Assembly: GCA_927417275.1 (NCBI GenBank)
Contig: CAKMJV010000023.1
Span: 1-60,346 of the forward strand
Direction: 5' to 3'
Length of the DNA: 60,346 nucleotides
From: an uncultured Clostridia bacterium
GTDB taxonomy: Bacteria > Bacillota > Clostridia > Peptostreptococcales > Acidaminobacteraceae
The notes beneath the pieces were generated by a model. That model did not search any database and was not told where the DNA came from. It saw nothing but the letters and a program-made list of their open reading frames with translations. How positions within the stretch are numbered: the first letter of the stretch is position 1; each line of letters starts with the position of its first letter. Below, one piece after another: positions 60,271-60,346 of this stretch. The translations under genes and the position numbers were made by a program.

Positions 60271-60346
60271 TTTGTTTTTTGTTCCTCCTTAAAAGCGATG
60301 GGTTAATATACTTCACTAGTTTTAACCTTTTTCCCTCTTGGTATTC

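Overview
The window is a gene-dense, AT-rich stretch of a Gram-positive-type genome, most likely a member of Clostridia. The evidence is strong AGGAGG ribosome binding sites, frequent TTG/GTG starts, sigma-A promoters, a Bacillus-type LexA (DinR) box, the Gram-positive eutVW regulatory layout with ANTAR hairpins, a selenocysteine-containing HesB-like protein and many ferredoxin-type proteins. The genus cannot be fixed from the sequence. No rRNA, tRNA or CRISPR array was seen.

1-16,106 holds small accessory and regulatory units: the first 22 codons of a membrane or exported protein on the minus strand; a membrane protein gene broken by an in-frame stop; a PAS-GGDEF-HD-GYP cyclic-di-GMP protein whose 5' end looks frameshifted; a glycosyltransferase/MFS exporter operon divergent from a TetR regulator; a GNAT; a hipBA toxin-antitoxin pair; a two-component system (kinase without membrane segments) with a MacB/FtsX-type ABC transporter; a TetR-CPBP protease pair; and another GNAT.

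16,197-33,014 is a complete ethanolamine utilisation locus. Order: eutS, eutP, eutV, eutW, then eutA, B, C, L, a BMC shell protein with a Rho_N-like tail, eutE, eutM, eutT, pduL, eutJ, a conserved eut protein, eutN, pduS-like, pduT-like, a small EutQ-N-terminal-like protein, eutH and the eutQ cupin. EutW (kinase) and EutV (ANTAR antiterminator) should act on two terminators inside the locus, each preceded by paired hexaloop hairpins. EutBC with EutT cofactor makes acetaldehyde, EutE makes acetyl-CoA, and PduL makes acetyl phosphate. PduS/PduT supply an electron route through the shell. No alcohol dehydrogenase (eutG) is encoded here.

33,137-39,319 carries an FHA-RodA-PBP cell-wall operon, a lipoprotein of the M28 peptidase family that has lost its catalytic core, a DUF6273-type protein and an iron-sulfur aldo/keto reductase. 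39,422-41,442 is an SOS-type unit (LexA box, Y-family polymerase, YolD-like protein) followed 20 bp later by a selenoprotein gene with an in-frame UGA that ordinary ORF calling misses.

41,426-52,538 contains a lipase-like hydrolase, a CNNM/CorC protein, an ABC-2 exporter with a regulator fusing a degenerate ABC ATPase to LytTR, a WYL regulator divergent from peptidase E, an AdaA-AlkA fusion overlapping ogt, and an RNHCP-rsgA operon whose leader has a 17-codon ORF and two mutually exclusive hairpins, one of which hides the ribosome binding site.

52,680-60,346 holds a RocB-like M20 peptidase, several poorly characterised proteins, two DUF2087 proteins, a class I aldolase and a GyrI-like protein. 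It ends in a scar made of a truncated IS200/IS605 tnpA, a tnpB fragment and a cyanophycin-synthetase-like N-terminal fragment.
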